Made by a program: the position numbers and the translations under genes. A DNA stretch of 17,046 nt from JAJDAN01 sp046583095. GTDB lineage: Bacteria; Myxococcota_A; UBA9160; UBA4427. The notes beneath the pieces were generated by a model. The model ran no database searches and was not told the origin of the DNA. It saw only the letters and a program-made list of their open reading frames with translations. Below are positions 13,539-17,046 of the stretch, piece by piece. The stretch covers positions 1 through 17,046 of the forward strand of contig JAYGDB010000054.1 of NCBI GenBank assembly GCA_046583095.1. The letters run 5' to 3'. The number at the start of each line of letters is the position of its first letter. Position 1 is the stretch's first letter.

Positions 13539-14401
13539 GCGCCGCCCACTGCCCCGTCTGCGGGGAACTCGGGCGCCATCTCTATCAGAAGGGCGGCCAC
13601 CAGGTGCATCGCTGCCGAAGCTGCGGGCTGGGCTTCGTCGCCGATCTCCCGTCGACACAAGAGCTCGAGCGCTTCTATGCGAACAGCTACTACGAGCGCA
13701 GCCCGGACGAGACCGGCGGCCTCGGCTACCACACAGCCTACGGCGAGCTCGAGCCGGGCCTCAAGCGCATGTACGGAAAGCACCTGGACGAGATTGCCCG
13801 GGATCATCCCGGACGGCGATTCGAGCGCATACTCGACGTGGGCTGCGCGTACGGCTTCTTCCTCGACGTCGCGCGCGAGCGCTTCGACGCCAGCGAGTTG
13901 GTGGGCGTCGACGTATCCCCCGAGGCCGAGCAGATCCGGGAACGCGGCTACACCTTCCACCACGGCTTCGTCGAGGACGTGCCGCTTCCCGAAGCCCACT
14001 TCGATCTCGTCTTTCTCGGAGACGCGTTCGAGCACGTGCGCGATCCGGTGCGGGTTGCCGAGCGGCTGTCGACGGTGCTCGCACCCGGGGGTGTGCTGAT
14101 TCTCACGACCCTCGACTTCGATGCAGCACTCGCCCGACTGCTCGGACGCCGCTGGCGTCTGATGAAGCCGCCCGAGCACCTCTTCTACTGGAATCGGCGA
14201 TCTCTCGCGCAGATCTTCGGAGCACGGGGCCTCGAGAGCCGCTTCGGCAACTACTGGCTCTACCTGCCGAAGACCTACGTGATGAACCAGTTCAAGATGC
14301 AGTTCGGCTTCCGCCCCTGGCCCCTCGCGCTGTGGCCCGGACGAGAGATCCCGATCTGGAGCTTCGACGTCCTGATCGGATATTTCTCGAAGCCCGGCTG
14401 A
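13535..14401 (+). CDS. Class I SAM-dependent methyltransferase with N-terminal zinc ribbon
   Basis: 288 aa from a TTG overlapping the lepB stop (TTGA). A zinc ribbon comes first: C6-P-V-C9 and C27-R-S-C30. Then a spacer with FYANSYYE, and a Methyltransf_11/23-type domain with motif I ILDVGCAYGFFLDVA (99-113), VGVDVSPEAEQIRERG (acidic residue for the ribose), VPLPEAHFDLVFLGDAFEHVRDP (motif II/III region) and LAPGGVLILTT. The late segment (LMKPPEHLFYWNRRSLAQIF) is common in methyltransferases of polysaccharide, lipid or natural-product gene sets. The substrate is not evident. There is no membrane helix. It converges on the cupin gene with a gap of a few bases. Confidence 0.9.
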   Translation: MSAAHCPVCGELGRHLYQKGGHQVHRCRSCGLGFVADLPSTQELERFYANSYYERSPDETGGLGYHTAYGELEPGLKRMYGKHLDEIARDHPGRRFERILDVGCAYGFFLDVARERFDASELVGVDVSPEAEQIRERGYTFHHGFVEDVPLPEAHFDLVFLGDAFEHVRDPVRVAERLSTVLAPGGVLILTTLDFDAALARLLGRRWRLMKPPEHLFYWNRRSLAQIFGARGLESRFGNYWLYLPKTYVMNQFKMQFGFRPWPLALWPGREIPIWSFDVLIGYFSKPG

Positions 14402-14405
14402 AGCT

Positions 14406-14765
14406 TCAGTCGAGGGTCACGAAGATGGAGCGCCTGGCGCCTCCGTCGACGGCCCGGCTGATGTGACCCCGGCCGGTGGTGTCTTCGGCGAGCAGGATGT
14501 CGCCGGGGCCGAGGGTGCGCTTCGTGCCGTCGCCCGTCTCGATCTCCACCGACGCGTCGAGATTGATGACGTACTGCCGGCGCGGCGCGTTGTGGAAGTC
14601 GAAATCGTAGTCCCCGCCGGTTTCCCGGAACGCGACTCCGGTCGCTCCCTGCAGTTCTGAGATCTGGCCCACGCCGCCGCGGTCGATCATCGGAATCTCG
14701 ACGTCCTCGAAGTGGGACTCTCCGTCGTCGCCCGTGTAGATGCGCGTGACATGAAAAGACTTCAC
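14406..14765 (-). CDS. Small cupin-like protein
   Basis: About 119 aa. The pattern GGDYDFDFHNAPRRQYVINLDASVEIETGDGTKRTLGPGDILLAEDTTGRGHISR looks like the two conserved cupin motifs: a first with H and R/Q residues and a second with PGD(I/V)LLxExxxGxGH, ending with RSIFVTLD. Similar short proteins are annotated only as cupins; some bind metals, but function here is unknown. Two adjacent GTG codons (14768 and 14765) could start it; GGGAGG (14776-14771) is better spaced for 14765. It lies 40 bases after the lipoprotein gene on the same strand and overlaps nothing. Confidence 0.7.
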   Translation of the reverse strand: MKSFHVTRIYTGDDGESHFEDVEIPMIDRGGVGQISELQGATGVAFRETGGDYDFDFHNAPRRQYVINLDASVEIETGDGTKRTLGPGDILLAEDTTGRGHISRAVDGGARRSIFVTLD

Positions 14766-14805
14766 CACAACCTCCCGATCGCCCCTCGCGTCAGGTCCCC
14801 GCTAG

Positions 14806-15180
14806 TCACTGCCGCTGGTTTCTCTCGTAGTAGACCTTGATCTTCCATTCTTCCGGCTCGTCCGCATCGGCCTCTCGTGCCGAGGGTACCGGGGCGTCTG
14901 TTTGCGCCTCCGCGACCGCTTGCGGCGGGCTGCTGCCCACTTCGGCGGCCACCTGCTTCTTCGCCGCGCCAGGCGGCGGAGGCTCGTTGCAGGCCTCGCC
15001 GATACAGCCGATCACCTGGCGCGTCTCCGGCTCCACTTCTCTGCAGGAGGGATCCGCGCAGCCCACGCCGGACAGCGTCGTCGCCGCACCGGGCGCGCAG
15101 GCCGAGGCCAGGAACAGGATCGCGAGCAAAATCACGAGCGAGCCGCAAGCGGCGCGGTCGGAGCTTCGGGACTGATGCAT
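14806..15180 (-). CDS. Small lipoprotein, function unknown
   Basis: 124 aa from ATG 15180, which has GGGAG 6 bases upstream; a GTG 11 codons earlier is less likely. The N-terminus SLVILLAILFLASAC is a lipoprotein signal with a lipobox (LASAC), so the mature protein starts with a lipidated Cys and probably sits on the outer membrane. The mature part has four more Cys in CADPSC and CIGEAC pairs, then a Pro/Ala/Glu-rich linker (PPPPGAAKKQVAAEVGSSPP on), and ends in a short charged EEWKIKVYYERNQRQ. No known domain is recognised. It is followed by the cupin gene. Confidence 0.7.
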   Translation of the reverse strand: MHQSRSSDRAACGSLVILLAILFLASACAPGAATTLSGVGCADPSCREVEPETRQVIGCIGEACNEPPPPGAAKKQVAAEVGSSPPQAVAEAQTDAPVPSAREADADEPEEWKIKVYYERNQRQ

Positions 15181-15465
15181 CGCAGGCTCCCTTGTGGGAA
15201 TGAAGCGGCGCACCAGTGTACCCGTTCCCTTCGCGTGTCGTTCTGGCGGATCCGACCCGCAGAGGGCTCGAGGATGCCTGTGAAGATCGAGGCCCCCAGC
15301 CCGCGGTTGATTCCAACACGGCCGCCGGTGGATTGCGCCGGACTGATCCGCACCCGTTGATATGGGTTAAGATTCGCGAGATATTTCCAACGAGCACCTC
15401 TTCTTGCACCGCGTCCGTCTCGCAAGTTCACGGCGGAGCGCGGATGCTACCGGGCGGACGTAGCG
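15181..15465. promoter_or_regulatory. Divergent intergenic region upstream of the urease operon
   Basis: 285 bases between the lipoprotein and ureD starts. The plus-strand stretch around 15357-15373 (TTGATA, then TAAGAT at 15368-15373) is locally AT-rich and may contain the urease promoter, but no well-spaced pair is present. I see no gene, repeat or clear operator in the rest. Confidence 0.35.
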
Positions 15466-16329
15466 ATGAGCGCGGCGGCGGTTCTCTCGTGGGAGGCGGG
15501 CCCCCACCCGCCCGGCTGGGAAGCCGCCCTCGAGTTGGGCTTCGAACGTGTAGGCGGAGCCACGACGCTGGTCCGTCGCCGACACCGCGGGCCCCTTCGC
15601 GTGCAACGGCCGTTCCAGCCAGATCCCGGGGGCCCGTGCCAGGTGATCGTGCTGCACCCTCCGGGTGGGATCGTCGGCGGAGATCATCTCTCCATCGACG
15701 TCGCCGTGGGCGAGCAGGCGGAAGCCCTGATCACCACCCCGGGCGCCACGAAGTTCTACCGAAGCCTCGGGGCCACTGCGCGACAGCAAACGACACTGCG
15801 CGTGGATCCTGCAGGCCTGCTGGAGTGGCTTCCCCAGGAGACGCTGCTCTTCGACGGCGCGCGGGCGCAAATCGAAACGCGCGTGGAACTCGCTCGGGGT
15901 GCGCGCTTCCTCGGCTGGGAGATCACGGGCCTGGGACTGCCCGCATCGGGGCGCCCGTTCGAGCGTGGAGCCTGTCACAGCCATTGGCAGGTCTGGCGCG
16001 AAGCCGAGCCCCTCTGGATCGACCGAGCGCACCTCTGCGGGGGCGACGAACGGCTGGACGCGGACTGGGGCCTGGCGGGCCATACCGTCACCGCGAGCCT
16101 GGTCTTCGTCGGCGGCGGACCGTCCTGCCTGGACGTCGTGAGAGCGCAACTGGACGCGCAACCCTTCGATGGACGCACAGGTGCGACCCAGCTGGGTGAA
16201 GTCCTGGTGTGTCGCGTGCTGGCACACTCCACCCGTCACGTGCTCGATCTCTTTTCCGCAGTGCGCAATCGGTTGCGCTGCGACGTCCTGGATGCACCGG
16301 CCTCGACGCCGCGCATCTGGGCTACCTGA
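15466..16329 (+). CDS. ureD: Urease accessory protein UreD
   Basis: 287 aa. UreD (UreH) forms a scaffold with UreF and UreG that delivers nickel to apo-urease in the cytoplasm. The family signature is clear: RGPLRVQRPFQPDP, VIVLHPPGGIVGGDHLSIDV, ALITTPGATKFYRS, LEWLPQETLLFDGA and GWEITGLGLPASGRPF. The C-terminal part reads VLAHSTRHVLDLFSAVRNRLR, as expected. ATG at 15466 has only a weak GGAC upstream. It heads the urease cluster (ureD-ureA-ureB-ureC), a common order; ureE, ureF and ureG must lie beyond the right edge or elsewhere. ureA begins 17 bases after the stop. Confidence 0.96.
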   Translation: MSAAAVLSWEAGPHPPGWEAALELGFERVGGATTLVRRRHRGPLRVQRPFQPDPGGPCQVIVLHPPGGIVGGDHLSIDVAVGEQAEALITTPGATKFYRSLGATARQQTTLRVDPAGLLEWLPQETLLFDGARAQIETRVELARGARFLGWEITGLGLPASGRPFERGACHSHWQVWREAEPLWIDRAHLCGGDERLDADWGLAGHTVTASLVFVGGGPSCLDVVRAQLDAQPFDGRTGATQLGEVLVCRVLAHSTRHVLDLFSAVRNRLRCDVLDAPASTPRIWAT

Positions 16330-16346
16330 CCCGAGGAAGGAAGTCG

Positions 16347-16649
16347 ATGGAACTGTCTCCGCGCGAGAAGGACAAGCTACTGCTCTTCACCGCAGCCCTG
16401 CTGGCACAACAGCGGAAGGGCCGCGGAGTGAAGCTCAACTATCCGGAGGCCGTGGCGTACATCTCCGCAGCCATCCTCGAAGGCGCGCGCGATGGTCGCA
16501 GCGTCGCGGACCTCATGAGCCACGGCGCCGAGCTTCTCACCCGGGACGATGTCATGGAAGGCATTCCCGAGATGATTCCCGAGGTGCAGGTGGAGGCCAC
16601 CTTCCCTGACGGCACCAAGCTCGTCACGGTTCACGATCCAATCCAGTGA
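16347..16649 (+). CDS. ureA: Urease subunit gamma
   Basis: 100 aa, the standard length of UreA. It is a structural subunit of the (UreABC)3 nickel enzyme that hydrolyses urea to ammonia and carbamate. The start MELSPREKDKLLLFTAALLA, KLNYPEAVAYISAAILEGARDG, LMSHGAELLTRDDVMEGIPEMI and the end FPDGTKLVTVHDPI are diagnostic. ATG at 16347 has GAGGAAGGA upstream. GC content is like the rest of the window (rows 16441-16560 hand-counted near 67-68%), in contrast to ureB. Confidence 0.98.
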   Translation: MELSPREKDKLLLFTAALLAQQRKGRGVKLNYPEAVAYISAAILEGARDGRSVADLMSHGAELLTRDDVMEGIPEMIPEVQVEATFPDGTKLVTVHDPIQ

Positions 16650-16680
16650 ACAGTCTGCATAGTAGCAATAGGGAGGCGAC

Positions 16681-16998
16681 ATGAAACCAGGTGAAACGTT
16701 TGCCATCGGCGGCGATGTCGCCATCAACGAAGGACGAAAAACTCTGTCGGTCTCCGTCGCCAACACCGGAGATCGCCCTATTCAGGTGGGATCTCACTAT
16801 CATTTTTTTGAAACGAATCCGGCGCTTGAGTTTGACCGCGACTCCACGCGAGGATTTCGACTCAATATTCCGGCTGGGACGGCGATTCGATTCGAACCCG
16901 GGCAGATACGCACCGTAGTTCTGGTGGCGTATGCCGGCGAGCGTCGAGTATTCGGATTTCGCGGAGAGGTTATGGGCGTCTTGGACGAAATATCATGA
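16681..16998 (+). CDS. ureB: Urease subunit beta
   Basis: 105 aa, standard UreB, a structural subunit of urease. Diagnostic segments are MKPGE at the start, VANTGDRPIQVGSHYHFFETNPAL (about 26-49), GFRLNIPAGTAIRFEPGQIRTVVLV and FGFRGEVMG. ATG at 16681 has GGGAGG 5-6 bases upstream. The stop overlaps the ureC start (ATGA). Its base use differs from its neighbours: hand-counted GC per 60-base row is about 57, 50, 57 and 62% from 16741 to 16980, with many TTT, GAA, ATT and CGA codons. This suggests ureB (and ureC onward) came by recombination or transfer, separately from ureA. Confidence 0.98.
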   Translation: MKPGETFAIGGDVAINEGRKTLSVSVANTGDRPIQVGSHYHFFETNPALEFDRDSTRGFRLNIPAGTAIRFEPGQIRTVVLVAYAGERRVFGFRGEVMGVLDEIS

Positions 16999-17046
16999 CC
17001 ACACTATCGCGCAGCGCATACATAGCGCTCTATGGTCCCACCACCG
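16995..17046 (+). CDS. ureC: Urease subunit alpha, N-terminal fragment (cut by window end)
   Basis: Only 17 codons are visible: MTTLSRSAYIALYGPTT. This fits the UreC opening (M-x-x-I/L-SRxxYAxMFGPTxGD). UreC carries the dinuclear nickel centre, but none of its ligands are in the window. The start overlaps the ureB stop by four bases (ATGA). It uses ATA and CTA codons, like ureB less GC-biased than the genes before 16650. Confidence 0.9.
   Translation, partial: MTTLSRSAYIALYGPTT

Noticed and set aside
1..17046. CRISPR array, insertion sequence, prophage or integron
   Set aside because: No spaced direct repeats, transposase, integrase or terminal inverted repeats were seen on either strand.

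Overview
This is a GC-rich (roughly two-thirds G+C), gene-dense bacterial chromosome segment with many overlapping genes and frequent GTG/TTG starts. A lipoprotein signal, LepB, SecG, fatty acyl-CoA genes and a probable selenoprotein suggest a Gram-negative bacterium, perhaps of the former deltaproteobacterial lineages (Myxococcota, Desulfobacterota, Binatota). That placement is inference; nothing here is diagnostic.

Layout. (1) 1-4415, minus strand: a co-directional cluster read as shortened AcpS, then penicillin-acylase family protein, then DinB-like Y-family polymerase, then PilZ protein, then the start of a glycosyltransferase that runs off the left edge. The first three overlap by GTGA junctions. 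All three lack residues or segments that are catalytic in their families. (2) 4526-7023, plus strand: pgk-tpiA-secG followed by tRNA-Leu(GAG), the same secG/tRNA-Leu(GAG) order as E. coli secG-leuU. (3) 7079-8251, minus strand: a flavin reductase-like gene, then a DsbA-family thiol oxidoreductase. The latter's CxxC first cysteine is an in-frame TGA followed at once by a SECIS-like hairpin, so it is a candidate selenoprotein that ordinary gene calling truncates. (4) 8338-9357, plus: class I fructose-bisphosphate aldolase, whose stop overlaps the stop of a convergent small secreted four-cysteine protein with the best promoter in the window. (5) 9737-12735: a crotonase remnant, a TerB-like gene, and a minus-strand pair of a family III CoA-transferase and a crotonase lacking both hydratase glutamates. 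(6) 12831-14401, plus: signal peptidase I (TTG start set by a perfect Shine-Dalgarno) coupled to a zinc-ribbon methyltransferase. (7) 14406-15180, minus: a small lipoprotein and a cupin. (8) 15466-end, plus: urease genes ureD-ureA-ureB-ureC(start), with a clear drop in GC beginning between ureA and ureB.

The glycolytic genes (pgk, tpiA, class I aldolase) form a dispersed central-carbon set. The urease operon continues beyond the right edge. The observations most worth following are the UxxC selenoprotein, the run of three degenerate enzymes including a 62-aa AcpS with its middle excised, and the composition break inside the urease operon.
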